DNA from: Lachnospiraceae bacterium OM04-12BH | GTDB taxonomy: Bacteria > Bacillota > Clostridia > Lachnospirales > Lachnospiraceae | Direction of reading: 5' to 3' | NCBI GenBank assembly: GCA_003490145.1 | Contig: QULQ01000017.1 | Coordinates: 1 to 62,566, forward strand | Length of the DNA: 62,566 bases | In this document: positions 1 to 9,331 of the stretch, one piece after another | How positions within the stretch are numbered: the stretch's first letter is position 1 | Layout: the number at the start of each line of letters is the position of its first letter | The notes under the pieces: model-generated | Databases searched by the model: none | What the model was told of the DNA's origin: nothing | What the model saw: only the letters and a program-made list of their open reading frames with translations | Program-made: the position numbers and the translations under genes

Positions 1-11
1 TCTCATTTAGA
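1..11 (-). rRNA. 5' end of a 16S rRNA gene (partial, runs off the left edge)
   Basis: Read on the minus strand, the window ends in TTCTAAATGAGA, which is the sequence that normally precedes GTTTGATCCTGGCTCAG at the start of a bacterial 16S rRNA. Only the first few bases of the mature rRNA are inside the window, so this rests on the junction sequence together with the tandem strong promoters upstream. The next bases outside the window would decide it. Confidence 0.6.
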
Positions 12-144
12 ATTTTCAGGGTTGCATTACTGTTTATTTGTCAAGGTACGTGCAAAGCGAGATTTTGTATGAAGCATTTCTCAAAAACCTGCATCGCAGA
101 TCTGCTTCGCATTTGTTGCTGTGTCTCTCAGACGCAACTCTGAT

Positions 145-173
145 ATAATATCATGTGTTTCTGTCTGTGTCAA
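145..173 (-). promoter_or_regulatory. rRNA operon promoter P2
   Basis: On the minus strand TTGACA (168-173) is followed after exactly 17 bases by TATTAT (145-150). Transcription would run toward the left edge through a leader of about 135 nt. The leader contains a second TTGACAAATAAACAG stretch (near 30-44) without a matching -10 box; this fits a boxA-like antitermination element rather than another promoter. Confidence 0.7.
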
Positions 174-238
174 CACCTTTTTTTATTTTTCTTCGTTGCT
201 TTTCGACTTCGTTTTACTTGTCCCTCGCAACGAATCAT

Positions 239-267
239 AATATACCACTATAAATAGCCCTTGTCAA
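239..267 (-). promoter_or_regulatory. rRNA operon promoter P1
   Basis: On the minus strand TTGACA (262-267) and TATATT (239-244) are separated by 17 bases. Two near-consensus promoters about 95 bp apart, firing the same way with no protein gene after them, is the usual arrangement ahead of an rRNA operon. The rest of 174-381 holds no gene that I can support. Confidence 0.7.
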
Positions 268-317
268 TGCCCTTTTTTAAAAATTGTAGAAATTTTTTGC
301 ACATTTTTCAGAAAAGC

Positions 318-346
318 AAAAAAGGCCTTAAAAGCTGGCCTTTTTT
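318..346 (-). terminator. intrinsic terminator of the 382-6148 operon
   Basis: A 10-bp stem AAAAAAGGCC/GGCCTTTTTT (318-327 with 337-346) lies 36 bp after the lipoprotein stop. On the minus strand the stem ends in six T. It is symmetrical and could also work from the other side. Confidence 0.8.
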
Positions 347-381
347 CGTCATCTCGCTAATCCTTATTCTAGTTCAGCACT

Positions 382-1122
382 TTACTGTAATGAAATTGTT
401 GCGTTTTTATCTCCATTTCTAACAATAACCGCTATGCTGTCAGAGCCGCCTTCTGTCACACTGCCATCTGCCGGTACCTCACAGATCAGTACCAGTTCCT
501 GGGTTCCGTTTCCGGGTATTGTTTCACTGAAATTTGAGAAATCATTCAGCAGCATAGTGGTCAGAGCATTCTGTGTCTTTCCACCTGCTGTAATTTTGAA
601 ACGTACTCCACTGCTGACCATGGACAACTCCCTGTCTTCCCCGCTGACATTATGCGCAAGGAATTTCAGTACAAGAAGCTTCTGCCCTTCTGTCGCATCC
701 ATGGCAAAATAGGTTTCCTCGCCCGTATCCGGGTATGAATCATCCAGTTCATATCCTTCATAAGAAAAAGAAAAGCCATCTGCTCCGACCACATCATCCA
801 GAGTCAGTTCTACTTTCTGTTTTGCAGCTTCAGAAGAAGACGCCTCATTATTCTTCGCTTCTTCTGCCTTTGCTGCTTCTTCCTGCTTCAACTGTTCCTT
901 TTTGGCTTCCTTCTGTGCTTCTTCTTCTTTTTTCAGTTCTACGACTTCTTCACTTTCCAGTCTAGACGGATGATTGCTGTCATGACGTTCTACTACCTCT
1001 GCCGCGTAGCTGACAATCAGCGCCTGTTCTTCTTCTGTCATATCCGGGATCTGATTGCCACATCCGGAAAGGAGAAGGCTTGCTGTCAGTATTGCTGCTG
1101 TAATTCCTGTCGCCCTATTCAT
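382..1122 (-). CDS. putative lipoprotein with DUF4352/DUF5067-like C-terminal domain
   Basis: A 246-residue secreted lipoprotein. The N-terminus has a basic start, a hydrophobic stretch and a lipobox LLLSGC with Cys about residue 21. Residues 45-100 are a charged, Lys/Glu/Ala-rich linker likely to be helical. The C-terminal 130 residues are a beta-rich domain (VLKFLAHNVSGEDREL) of the kind seen in extracellular DUF4352/DUF5067 lipoproteins; that assignment is by resemblance only. The start overlaps the stop of the upstream membrane-protein gene by 8 bp, so translation is probably coupled. It is the last gene of a five-gene operon with a two-component system, which suggests a role in envelope sensing or upkeep. 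Function unknown. Confidence 0.75.
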   Translation of the reverse strand: MNRATGITAAILTASLLLSGCGNQIPDMTEEEQALIVSYAAEVVERHDSNHPSRLESEEVVELKKEEEAQKEAKKEQLKQEEAAKAEEAKNNEASSSEAAKQKVELTLDDVVGADGFSFSYEGYELDDSYPDTGEETYFAMDATEGQKLLVLKFLAHNVSGEDRELSMVSSGVRFKITAGGKTQNALTTMLLNDFSNFSETIPGNGTQELVLICEVPADGSVTEGGSDSIAVIVRNGDKNATISLQ

Positions 1123-3334
1123 GGTTCTCCTCCTCTTCTGCCTGAGCAGTATTCATTTCAGATATTATATATTCTTCCATTTCTGTGCTTTCAGCCGGCA
1201 CGGCAGCACCCTCAGGTTCTTCTACGATAGTTACTTCCGGTTCTGCTACTTCTTCTGCTGCGGCCTTCTTTTCATTCTCCTTCTTCTCCAGATGAATATA
1301 AAGGAAAGATATGACAAGGGCTATGATTCCTACTGCCAGGAACAGAATTGCACGATAAAAACTGGTAATTCCGATAAAATCAAAAATCAGGAGCTTCAGG
1401 CATACAATTCCCGCCATGATAAGACCATTCAGTCTGTAACATCTGTCCTTCTTTTTAAAGCCAACTGCCACACAGCCCATCGCTACGATCATCCAGATAA
1501 TACTTACTATGATCGGCACCGCAAATCCGGCTGTCAATATCATATAGTCAAAGTAATAGGCAAGCCACAGATACTTCCGCTTTACCTTCATCCCGTACTG
1601 TTCCCTGAATACAAGCAGAATGACCGCAGCACCAAGGATCATGGTGATCACATTATAATACCATGTATCTATAATCGGGCTGCACAGACTTAACAGTCCT
1701 GCCGTTATCACAGTAACCATTGCATAGGGATATCGGTTTGTCTCCTTCTGCACCGGCAAATGTGCAAACAGCCAGAAAAGCACCAGTACAACCGCCATGG
1801 CTGCCGCCAGGACATAATCTCCATGGAACTGTGTAAAAAGCATCAGCAGGATTCCGTAAAGACCTGTGATCTCCTGAAAAAGGACGGATCTTCTGATACA
1901 CACAACAGCAAATACTGCAGCCACTGCAAAAGGAACTGCATACCAGGTCTGTGTCATATAGGCTCCCTGCAAAAACAGAATTACCGTCAGTATATTATCA
2001 AGTGCTGTCAGATCTTTTTCTTTCTGCAACAGCCTTGTTACCACAAAGATCAGTATTATGCCGATGGTTGTTTCCAGCATGTAATCTGAAAACCCATTGA
2101 ACAGGACAATGATACCGGCAGCAAAATAATACAGGATCCATTTTTTTCTGTTCTGACCATACAGCAGGAAAAATACCGCTGTGACAGCCAGTGCTACCAC
2201 CTCTGTCAGTAGTTTGACAAAAAGCTGTGATATTTCATAATCATAGCTGAACATATTCGTAAAGTCCAAAATCGCCCCGACTTCCACAAACATAACTGCC
2301 ATCATGCCCAGTAGGATATCATAGGTAATCATAAGCCCTATTTTCTCTTTTTCCCTGTCCATAAAATAGATCAGGTGCAAAACAGCAAGTGCCACGCCAA
2401 TAAACAGGATCATGTAAATAGCATCCAGATGTGCATAATAAATTCTTGCCATGCCTATTATGGTAAACAAAGTATGAATGATCATATGGATAATCTTAAC
2501 TGCTTCCGTATTCTTATCCAGCTTTAGTCCAATCGACGTCAGATTCACAAGCAGCAGAATTACTGTCAGAACCAGCAGATTCAGTCCGTTTTCATAACAT
2601 CTTCCGGGAATAAAGCAGATATAGCAGCCGATCAGACTGACAAGCCACAAAGAAACTGACTCCCTCTTCCTACCTAGGAAAAATGTCCCTGCTGTTACCG
2701 CCAGCGCCACTATCAGTGCCGCTATGGCTCCAATATTATGGAGCACCTGGAAATTCACCATATCGGATATATAAATGCCGGCGATTCCTATACCGGTAAT
2801 AATCATGGAAAACCTTTCACTGATCCGGCGTACCAGTAGTTCTCCGAGCAGAACGACCACCAGAGAAGCTGCATACAGACTGATCCCCTGCCAGATTCCA
2901 TCAAGGAAATGCAGTCCGAGAATCAGAAAAGCGATCAGAACAAAGGCAGCTCCGATAAACGCAAACAGCTCTGCCCCGATTTTAAACTCTACCGTCCCTT
3001 TATGCAGATTCTCCGGCTGAACGGCTGTTGTGTACGCCGCGGGTGCTGCATCGCTGACTGGCTGACCAGTCTGCGCCGGCTGGTCATTCTTTGCCTTCTT
3101 CGTTTCACGCATTCTTTCCAGGTATATTTTATAGGTACGTTCCATCTCCTGCTGTACCTGCTGCGGAGATGCCTTTCCTTCTTCCAGATCCTTCAGCATC
3201 TGCTTCAGATACTGATCATAATAGGGATCCTGTGAAATCTCGATCAGATCCAGCAGACGCTTTTTCACCCTGCCGATCTCCTCCAGCCTGCCGGCCTGAT
3301 CCCTGAGCGCCTTTGCTCTTTGCAGTTCATCCAT
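1115..3334 (-). CDS. large polytopic membrane protein, DUF2339-like
   Basis: About 739 residues. Residues 1-100 are soluble and charged (MDELQRAKALRDQ, then a predicted coiled coil). A Pro/Ala linker follows, then some 20 or more hydrophobic segments up to an acidic tail. The pattern of short, tightly packed helices resembles the DUF2339 family of unknown function. The reading frame is open further upstream, but the ATG at 3334 is preceded by GGAGGAAA at a good distance and overlaps the kinase stop by 8 bp, so I chose it. It lies between a sensor kinase gene and a lipoprotein gene and is probably part of the same regulated envelope function. Confidence 0.7.
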   Translation of the reverse strand: MDELQRAKALRDQAGRLEEIGRVKKRLLDLIEISQDPYYDQYLKQMLKDLEEGKASPQQVQQEMERTYKIYLERMRETKKAKNDQPAQTGQPVSDAAPAAYTTAVQPENLHKGTVEFKIGAELFAFIGAAFVLIAFLILGLHFLDGIWQGISLYAASLVVVLLGELLVRRISERFSMIITGIGIAGIYISDMVNFQVLHNIGAIAALIVALAVTAGTFFLGRKRESVSLWLVSLIGCYICFIPGRCYENGLNLLVLTVILLLVNLTSIGLKLDKNTEAVKIIHMIIHTLFTIIGMARIYYAHLDAIYMILFIGVALAVLHLIYFMDREKEKIGLMITYDILLGMMAVMFVEVGAILDFTNMFSYDYEISQLFVKLLTEVVALAVTAVFFLLYGQNRKKWILYYFAAGIIVLFNGFSDYMLETTIGIILIFVVTRLLQKEKDLTALDNILTVILFLQGAYMTQTWYAVPFAVAAVFAVVCIRRSVLFQEITGLYGILLMLFTQFHGDYVLAAAMAVVLVLFWLFAHLPVQKETNRYPYAMVTVITAGLLSLCSPIIDTWYYNVITMILGAAVILLVFREQYGMKVKRKYLWLAYYFDYMILTAGFAVPIIVSIIWMIVAMGCVAVGFKKKDRCYRLNGLIMAGIVCLKLLIFDFIGITSFYRAILFLAVGIIALVISFLYIHLEKKENEKKAAAEEVAEPEVTIVEEPEGAAVPAESTEMEEYIISEMNTAQAEEEENHE

Positions 3335-4883
3335 TCTGACTTTCCTCCGTCTCCATTCCCTTTTCATCATCAACTTTTTCTCCGGCAGACTCCAGTTCAA
3401 ACCAGAATTCCACGCCGTTATCATAATTCACTGCACCATACTTCTGGTTCAGTGCTTCCATAACCGCCTTTACAATAGAAAGGCCAACGCCACTTCCTCC
3501 GTAGGCTCTCGTTCTTGCCTTATCAACTTTGTAAAATTTATCCCAGATATGGGGCAGACTATCTTCCGGAATCTGTTCCCCTGTATTAAAAACAGAAACC
3601 CTGACCAGATTGTCATGCCTGTTTAATTTTACATCAATCACTCTTTTTCCCGCAATATGATTTAAGGCATTGCTGAAGTAATTTCCAAACACTTCTTCAA
3701 TCATGAATTCATCTGCCCATACGTAAACCGGCTTCTTTGCCTCCATGATCACCTCGATCTCCTTCTGTCTGCAGAGCAGCTCGGATGCCTGCAGATAGTT
3801 TCGGATCAGGGCAACGATATCAAAGCGCTCCATTTCCACCTTTTCGTTGCCAAATTCCAGTTCATTCAGTGTCATCAGCTTTTTTACCATGTTGTTCATC
3901 TTGGCTGCTTCATCCATGATGACCTCACAGTAAAAATTCCTGCTCTCTTCATCATCAGAAATGCCCTCTTTCAGGCCTTCTGCATATCCCTGGATCAGGG
4001 CAATGGGTGTTTTCAGCTCATGAGATACATTGGCAAGGAATTCCTTCCGCATCTCATCAATTTTATTCTTTCTCTCAATATCCCTCTGAAGTTCATTATT
4101 AGCACTTTTCAATTCGGAAATCGTCTGCTCCAGTGTATAGGAAAGCTCATTGATATTCTGGCCAAGCTGTGCGATCTCCGTCCTGCTCTTTCCAGTATAC
4201 TTCGCATCAAAATCCAGGTGGATCATTCTCTCTGAAATCCCGGTCAGCTCTTCGATTGGTTTCGTGATCTGTCTGGAGATCAGGTATACGATCACCGCAC
4301 TGATAATAGCAGAAGCGATCCCCACCTCTCCGAGAAACCGGTTTGCCAGCTTCACGCTTTCCCGGATGCTTTCCAGCGGACTTCTGAAGAGGAACAGATT
4401 TCCATTGTCAAGAACTCCCCACATTTCCAGAAATTCAGTTGCTGTCCTGTCATCCTCAGCAATCTGGATCTCATATTTCTCTCCAGTTTCCAAAAGCTTC
4501 TGATGTTCTGCATTTTCCCCAAACAGATTATTCAGGAGTCTCTGACTGTAGGTACTGTAATCCGGTGTTGATGTTTTCAGTGTTTTGGATTCTGCATCAA
4601 GCAGGATATAATTTATATTGTATTTTCCGCAGTTCTTCTGAAATTCGATATCAAAGCTGTCTGTAGAGAGCGTGCCATTAGTTGCTGCCATATTCAGTAT
4701 CTGGTAAGTTGCAAACATGGCATTCTGTTTCTTGGAAATATAGTATTCTCCAAGAAAAAAATTATTAATGAACCAGCATAGCAAAATCGTTCCCATCATG
4801 AGCAGACTGAACACCGCAGCCATCTGTTTCTTGATAGAATGACGAAGGCCGGCCGGCCGCCTTTCAACCATCGTATGAAACAT
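3327..4883 (-). CDS. sensor histidine kinase (HAMP, HisKA, HATPase)
   Basis: About 518 residues. One membrane helix near residues 20-45, an extracytoplasmic domain of about 140 residues, and a second helix near 185-205 are followed by a HAMP region and a coiled coil. The phospho-acceptor His is about residue 288 in VSHELKTPIALIQG. The ATPase domain shows an N box (FGNYFSNALNHI) and a G box (GGSGVGLSIV). Architecture is that of VanS/PhoR-type kinases; the signal is unknown. The frame can also start at a TTG at 4895, but the ATG at 4883 has GAGG six bases upstream and follows the regulator stop directly. It is the partner of the response regulator encoded just upstream. Confidence 0.9.
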   Translation of the reverse strand: MFHTMVERRPAGLRHSIKKQMAAVFSLLMMGTILLCWFINNFFLGEYYISKKQNAMFATYQILNMAATNGTLSTDSFDIEFQKNCGKYNINYILLDAESKTLKTSTPDYSTYSQRLLNNLFGENAEHQKLLETGEKYEIQIAEDDRTATEFLEMWGVLDNGNLFLFRSPLESIRESVKLANRFLGEVGIASAIISAVIVYLISRQITKPIEELTGISERMIHLDFDAKYTGKSRTEIAQLGQNINELSYTLEQTISELKSANNELQRDIERKNKIDEMRKEFLANVSHELKTPIALIQGYAEGLKEGISDDEESRNFYCEVIMDEAAKMNNMVKKLMTLNELEFGNEKVEMERFDIVALIRNYLQASELLCRQKEIEVIMEAKKPVYVWADEFMIEEVFGNYFSNALNHIAGKRVIDVKLNRHDNLVRVSVFNTGEQIPEDSLPHIWDKFYKVDKARTRAYGGSGVGLSIVKAVMEALNQKYGAVNYDNGVEFWFELESAGEKVDDEKGMETEESQNG

Positions 4884-4884
4884 T

Positions 4885-5559
4885 TTATACCTCAAACTTA
4901 TAGCCCATACCCCAGATGGTCTTGATCAGATCACCCTTCTCACCCATTTTGCTGCGGAGTTTTTTTACATGGGTATCAATGGTACGGGCATCGCCAAAGT
5001 AATCATAATTCCATACATTATTCAGAATCTTTTCTCTTGAAAGTGCAATTCCTTTATTTTCCATAAAATAAGCAAGCAGTTCAAATTCCTTATAGCTCAG
5101 CTCTATTTCTTTGCCGTCAATGGTTACACTGTGAGCTTCCTTGTCAAGAACAATACCTCCCATGGACAGCTTATCTTCTGATTCCGTCTGCCCTGTTCTG
5201 CGAAGGATCGCCTCTACTCTGGCCACCAGGATCTTAGGACTGAAGGGCTTACTGATATATTCATCCACGCCAAGCTGGAAACCCTGAAGTTCATCCTTCT
5301 CATCACTTCTTGCCGTCAGCATGATAATCGGCACCTTGGAATACTGCCTGATCTCCCTGCATGTCTGCCAGCCATCCATTTTGGGCATCATGACATCAAG
5401 TATCACAAGTGCAATATCCTTCTGTTCAAAAAAGATATCCAGTGCCTCGCTGCCATCTCCCGCCTCAAGTACCGTATAGCCGCTTTTAGTAAGGAAATCC
5501 GAAACCAGTTTACGCATTCTCGCTTCATCATCAACGACCAGTATTTTCATCTTCTCCAT
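4885..5559 (-). CDS. OmpR/PhoB-family response regulator
   Basis: 224 residues. The receiver domain shows VVDDE acidic residues near the N-terminus, the phospho-acceptor Asp about residue 55 in ILDVMMPKMDGW, and a conserved Lys in YISKPFSP. The C-terminal half is a winged helix (ELLAYFMENKGIALSREKIL, then DTHVKKLRSKMG and a final WGMGYKFEV). AGGTG eight bases upstream supports the start at 5559. The gene overlaps the upstream small membrane-protein gene by 29 bp and is followed at once by the kinase, so the two form a two-component system. The regulon cannot be read from the sequence. Confidence 0.92.
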   Translation of the reverse strand: MEKMKILVVDDEARMRKLVSDFLTKSGYTVLEAGDGSEALDIFFEQKDIALVILDVMMPKMDGWQTCREIRQYSKVPIIMLTARSDEKDELQGFQLGVDEYISKPFSPKILVARVEAILRRTGQTESEDKLSMGGIVLDKEAHSVTIDGKEIELSYKEFELLAYFMENKGIALSREKILNNVWNYDYFGDARTIDTHVKKLRSKMGEKGDLIKTIWGMGYKFEV

Positions 5560-6148
5560 CTGTGATCACCTCTGATTCTTCCGGAGCTTCCATAGAGAGC
5601 TCCTGTTCCTTTTCTCTGACTCTGTTCTCTCTTTCTGTTAATTCCTGTTCCCAGGATGCATATTCATTTAAAATCTGTTTTTTGTAATTCAGAATATTCG
5701 GATTATCACTTTTCATTGTGATCACAAACATCGTGATCACCAGCAATGTAAGCAGCAGATTAAAGCACACTGATATCTGCAGATATCCCGCTTTCTTTTC
5801 CCTCCTGTCAGAAGGCTTCACTCTCCGCTTTACATAGGATACATCTATTTCCTCTCCTGTCTTATAAGAATAATTTCTGTAAAGAGGAATCGGTCTGATC
5901 TGAGATTCCTCATATCCATCTGCGATCAGTTCTTCTCTGAGCTTTCTTAAATATTCTAAGCCGACAGGTGTCTTAAACAGCTTCTGATCCAGGATACTGT
6001 CATACAGATTCAGCAGCATGGTCTTATTCTTGCCCTTTGTTTTCTCCTCAAAATAGTCAATCTTCTGTTTTTCTTCCAGTGCCAGATCCCTGTCCTCCTT
6101 TGAGATGAACAGATACCCATCAACCTGATACTCATCCTTCTGTGCCAT
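5531..6148 (-). CDS. single-pass membrane protein of unknown function
   Basis: 205 residues, not recognised as a named family. Residues 1-125 are soluble and charged; one membrane helix sits about residues 123-145 (FNLLLTLLVITMFVITM); the last 60 residues are very acidic and form a probable coiled coil (YASWEQELTERENRVREKEQ). It is the first gene of the two-component operon and overlaps the regulator gene by 29 bp, so it may be an accessory sensor or modulator (inference from position). Its ATG is only about 15 bp from the tmRNA terminator, leaving no room for a promoter of its own. Confidence 0.7.
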   Translation of the reverse strand: MAQKDEYQVDGYLFISKEDRDLALEEKQKIDYFEEKTKGKNKTMLLNLYDSILDQKLFKTPVGLEYLRKLREELIADGYEESQIRPIPLYRNYSYKTGEEIDVSYVKRRVKPSDRREKKAGYLQISVCFNLLLTLLVITMFVITMKSDNPNILNYKKQILNEYASWEQELTERENRVREKEQELSMEAPEESEVITDGEDENTGR

Positions 6149-6164
6149 AATAGGTACTTCCTTT

Positions 6165-6209
6165 CAAAAAAATCCATGAACACGAAACTCTCCTCGTATT
6201 CATGGATTT
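6165..6209 (-). terminator. intrinsic terminator of ssrA
   Basis: On the minus strand AAATCCATGAATACGA pairs with TCGTGTTCATGGATTT (6194-6209 with 6170-6185), a 16-bp stem with one wobble pair and an 8-nt loop, followed by a run of T. It starts six bases after the tmRNA 3' end. Confidence 0.9.
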
Positions 6210-6214
6210 TAGGG

Positions 6215-6564
6215 TAGTGGATTAGGCGGGAGTCGAACCCGCGTCCAAAGACCCATTCCCTGTCCTTCTACTATCATAGTCGATCATTTCGGGAAACCCC
6301 TCATTCCCTCCCGGATCTGGAAACCGACACCCATATCCGTTCAGTAGCTTCATGATACGCCCACAGGTGCAAAGCTTAGCCTGTGTCGTTTCCTACATAG
6401 TCGATGCCCGGATTTTAATGTGTAGGTGCACTAAAGCGGACAGCTGCCATTAGGCAGCGTATGCTAAATTATCTTCAGCGTTTGTATTTAATGTTGCGAT
6501 TTGACGCATCGCCTGCGGATAGCTTCTCCAGCTGCAAGATCCCTGTCGAAACCTTTACTAACCC
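6215..6564 (-). ncRNA. ssrA: transfer-messenger RNA (tmRNA)
   Basis: The 5' end GGGTTAG pairs with the 3' CTAATCC to form the tRNA-like acceptor stem (one G-U pair). The T arm GCGGGTTCGACTCCCGC and the 5' motif GGTTTCGACAGGG are diagnostic. The tag reading frame ends in NAEDNLAYAA followed by TAA (6450-6452). The resume codon is not certain; a GCA at about 6497 would give a 15-residue tag, which would be long. The genomic 3' end reads ACTA rather than ACCA, so CCA is probably added after transcription. With SmpB, encoded next to it, it rescues stalled ribosomes and marks the nascent chain for proteolysis. Confidence 0.97.
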
Positions 6565-6578
6565 TTATATCTACTGTA

Positions 6579-6606
6579 AGTATAACAGTTATTTATAAAA
6601 TAGCAA
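6579..6606 (-). promoter_or_regulatory. ssrA promoter
   Basis: On the minus strand TTGCTA (6601-6606), 16 bases, then TATACT (6579-6584). The start of transcription would be close to the mature 5' end at 6564. The promoter sits just after the smpB stop, so ssrA is expressed separately. Confidence 0.65.
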
Positions 6607-6615
6607 TCAAAATTT

Positions 6616-7083
6616 TTAACCCTTCAGACGGATCTTCAATTCCTTCTCCGCCTCTCTTCTCTGATCCTTCTTTGCAATGTCCTGCCTTTTGTCATATAGC
6701 TTTTTACCACGAGCAAGTCCGATCTCGATCTTGGCTCTGCCGTCCCTGAAATAAACCTGCAGGGGCACCAGCGTATAGCCCTTCTCTGCACTGCTTCCGA
6801 TCAGTTTCCGGATCTGCTGTTTATGCAATAGCAGCTTCTTTGGCCGCAGTGGATCCTTGTTGAAAATGTTCCCCTTTTCATAAGGACTGATGTGCATGCC
6901 ATAGGCATACACCTCTCCATTTTCGATACGGATGAACGCTTCCTTAATACTGCATTTTCCCATACGCAGTGACTTGACTTCCGTTCCATGAAGTACCAGC
7001 CCTGCTTCATACTTTTCTTCTATAAAATAATCATGATAGGCTTTCTTGTTATTTGCAACAAGCTTCATTTCTTCCTTTGCCAT
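6616..7083 (-). CDS. smpB: SsrA-binding protein SmpB
   Basis: 155 residues, the normal length. Typical SmpB segments are visible: [19 protein letters not shown] near the N-terminus, [31 protein letters not shown], and a basic C-terminal tail ([18 protein letters not shown]) that enters the mRNA channel. SmpB binds the tRNA-like domain of tmRNA and delivers it to stalled ribosomes. The start codon overlaps the rnr stop (TAATG), so the two are translationally coupled, and ssrA follows immediately. rnr-smpB-ssrA is a widely conserved order. Confidence 0.97.
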   Translation of the reverse strand: MAKEEMKLVANNKKAYHDYFIEEKYEAGLVLHGTEVKSLRMGKCSIKEAFIRIENGEVYAYGMHISPYEKGNIFNKDPLRPKKLLLHKQQIRKLIGSSAEKGYTLVPLQVYFRDGRAKIEIGLARGKKLYDKRQDIAKKDQRREAEKELKIRLKG

Positions 7084-9254
7084 TATCCCTGCTCCTCTTC
7101 TTCCATATCATCTTCTGCAAGCAGAAAATCCACGCTCTTTGATACCATATCGACACTATCCACAAAAACCTTCAGTCTCTGTCCCAGCTTAAAGCATCTT
7201 CCGGTATCCCTTCCCACCATTTCGAAGGTCTCTTCCTTGTAATAATAGTAATCACCGGTCAGTCTTGCTACATGAATCATGCCTTCTACCGTATTTGGCA
7301 GTTCCACATAAATCCCCCATGCGGTAATACCGGAAATAATACCTTCCAGTGTTTCTCCGATATGGTGTTTCATATACTGTGCCTTCTTCAGCTTATCTGT
7401 TTCACGCTCTGCCTCATCCGCACGGCGCTCCAGTCTGGAAGTTTGCCTTGCGACCTCCGGAAGGATCTCCTTATAATGGTCAATCCGCTTTTCCATAAGA
7501 CGTCCGCGCAGCTGCTCCTTAATGATCCTGTGGATCTGAAGATCCGGATACCTACGGATTGGAGAGGTAAAGTGACAGTAACAGGCACAGGCAAGTCCGA
7601 AGTGTCCAGTACATTCCACAGAATACTTTGCCTGCTTCATGCTCCGGAGCGCCAGCCTTGCAATCAGGGCTTCCTCTTCCGTTCCCTCGATACTAGCAAG
7701 GAGCTTCTGGATCTCCTTTGGATGCACCTCATGATCGCTGGTTTTGATCTTGATATGATAACCAAAATTATGGATAAAAGTCGCCAGCTTCTCTATTTTC
7801 TCTGCATCCGGTGTTTCATGTGTCCGGTAAAGGAACGGCACCTCCATCCAGTAAAAATGCTGTGCTACTGTCTCATTGGCAAGAAGCATAAAGTCTTCGA
7901 TCAGATCTGTTGCCACATTTCTTTCATAAGGCTCTATGGAAACGGGATTTCCTTTCTGATCCAAAATGATCTTGCTTTCCGGAAAATCAAAATCTATGGA
8001 GCCTCTCTGTCTTCTCTTCTTACGGAGGATAGCCGCCAGCTCCTGCATATCCTGAAACATGGGAACCAGTTCTTCATATTCCTGGATCAATTCCGGATCT
8101 CCCTCTTCCAGGATCTTTCTGACCGCTGTATAGCTCATTCTTCTATCCACGCAGATCACGGTTTCGGCAATTTCATAGGAAACTACTTCTCCCTTTTTGT
8201 TTACCTTCATCAGACAGCTTAGAGCCAGTCTGTCCTCCCCCTGATTCAGGGAGCAGATCCCGTTTGACAGGGTATGCGGCAGCATAGGGATCACTCTGTC
8301 CACAAGATAGACACTGGTACCACGATTCAGCGCCTCTCTGTCCAGTGCAGAATTTTCCTGCACGTAATTGCTGACATCCGCAATATGAACCCCAAGGCAG
8401 TAATTTTCGCCTTCCCTGGTCAGACTGACTGCATCATCCAGATCCTTGGCATCTTCCCCATCAATCGTCACCATCTGCAGGGAACGCAGATCCCTTCTGC
8501 CTGCCATGTCAGCCTCAGATACCGGCTTGCCAACACGTTCAGCCTGATTCAGAAGCTTTTCCTCGAATTCTACCGGAAGATCATATCCCTTTACAATAGA
8601 AAGGATATCTACCCCGGGATCATTCACATGTCCCAGGATCTCTGTGATCCTGCCCTCCGGTTTATGCTTGTCATCTCCGTAGTCGGTAAGCTCCACTACT
8701 ACTTTATGCCCGGTGACTGCTCCCTTAGAACCTTCTGCCGGAATATAAATATCAGTGCTGATCTTTTCCAGATCCGGGATCACAAAGCCAAAGCTTTTCG
8801 ACTTCTGATACGTACCCACCACCTTTGTAAGTCCATGGGAAAGAATCTTCACAATCCTGGCTTCCTGTCGTCTGCCTCCCTGTCCCTTCAAAAGTTCTAC
8901 CTGTACCTGATCCTGATGGAAGGCACCGTTCACACCGCTCTCCGGAATGTACAGATCTTCGCTTCTGCCTTCGATCTCCACAAAGCCAAAGCCTTTGGGA
9001 TGACTGATAAAAGTACCCACAAGACCTCCGCCTTCTTCCCCTTTGGAATACTTGCCACGCTTGGAAATCTGAAGTCTTCCCTCCATCAGCAGTTCGTTCA
9101 GAATCGTCTTCAGTTCCTCCCGTTCTTCGGGACGAACCTGCATAAAGGCTGCCAGTTCCTTTTCCTTCATGGGAACATAAAACTTGTCATTTACCAGCTC
9201 ACATATTAAATTTTTGCGTTTTTCATATAATGATCTGTCCATATTCTCCATCAT
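7083..9254 (-). CDS. rnr: ribonuclease R
   Basis: 723 residues. An N-terminal winged-helix-like region (about 1-70) is followed by two cold-shock-type OB domains ([37 protein letters not shown]), the RNB exonuclease domain with the metal-binding cluster [14 protein letters not shown], and a C-terminal S1 domain ([20 protein letters not shown]). RNase R degrades structured RNA 3' to 5' and works with tmRNA/SmpB to clear defective mRNA, in line with its place ahead of smpB. The N-terminus has several nearby ATG codons (MMENMDRS); none has a clearly better ribosome site. No promoter was identified between it and the secG terminator. Confidence 0.95.
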   Translation of the reverse strand: MMENMDRSLYEKRKNLICELVNDKFYVPMKEKELAAFMQVRPEEREELKTILNELLMEGRLQISKRGKYSKGEEGGGLVGTFISHPKGFGFVEIEGRSEDLYIPESGVNGAFHQDQVQVELLKGQGGRRQEARIVKILSHGLTKVVGTYQKSKSFGFVIPDLEKISTDIYIPAEGSKGAVTGHKVVVELTDYGDDKHKPEGRITEILGHVNDPGVDILSIVKGYDLPVEFEEKLLNQAERVGKPVSEADMAGRRDLRSLQMVTIDGEDAKDLDDAVSLTREGENYCLGVHIADVSNYVQENSALDREALNRGTSVYLVDRVIPMLPHTLSNGICSLNQGEDRLALSCLMKVNKKGEVVSYEIAETVICVDRRMSYTAVRKILEEGDPELIQEYEELVPMFQDMQELAAILRKKRRQRGSIDFDFPESKIILDQKGNPVSIEPYERNVATDLIEDFMLLANETVAQHFYWMEVPFLYRTHETPDAEKIEKLATFIHNFGYHIKIKTSDHEVHPKEIQKLLASIEGTEEEALIARLALRSMKQAKYSVECTGHFGLACACYCHFTSPIRRYPDLQIHRIIKEQLRGRLMEKRIDHYKEILPEVARQTSRLERRADEAERETDKLKKAQYMKHHIGETLEGIISGITAWGIYVELPNTVEGMIHVARLTGDYYYYKEETFEMVGRDTGRCFKLGQRLKVFVDSVDMVSKSVDFLLAEDDMEEEEQG

Positions 9255-9301
9255 ATTTTCTGCCAGCTTCCTGCAATGCCTTTCCGGTTTTCCTGTACAA
9301 A

Positions 9302-9326
9302 AAAGGCATTCCCTGCGGAATGCCTT
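9302..9326 (-). terminator. terminator after secG
   Basis: A 10-bp stem AAGGCATTCC/GGAATGCCTT with a 4-base loop. On the minus strand it ends in TTTTTT, and it comes six bases after the secG stop. Some read-through may supply rnr. Confidence 0.85.
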
Positions 9327-9331
9327 AAGTC

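Noticed and set aside
30..44. A third TTGACA promoter in the rRNA leader
   Set aside because: No -10 box at 16-18 bases; it better fits an antitermination element.
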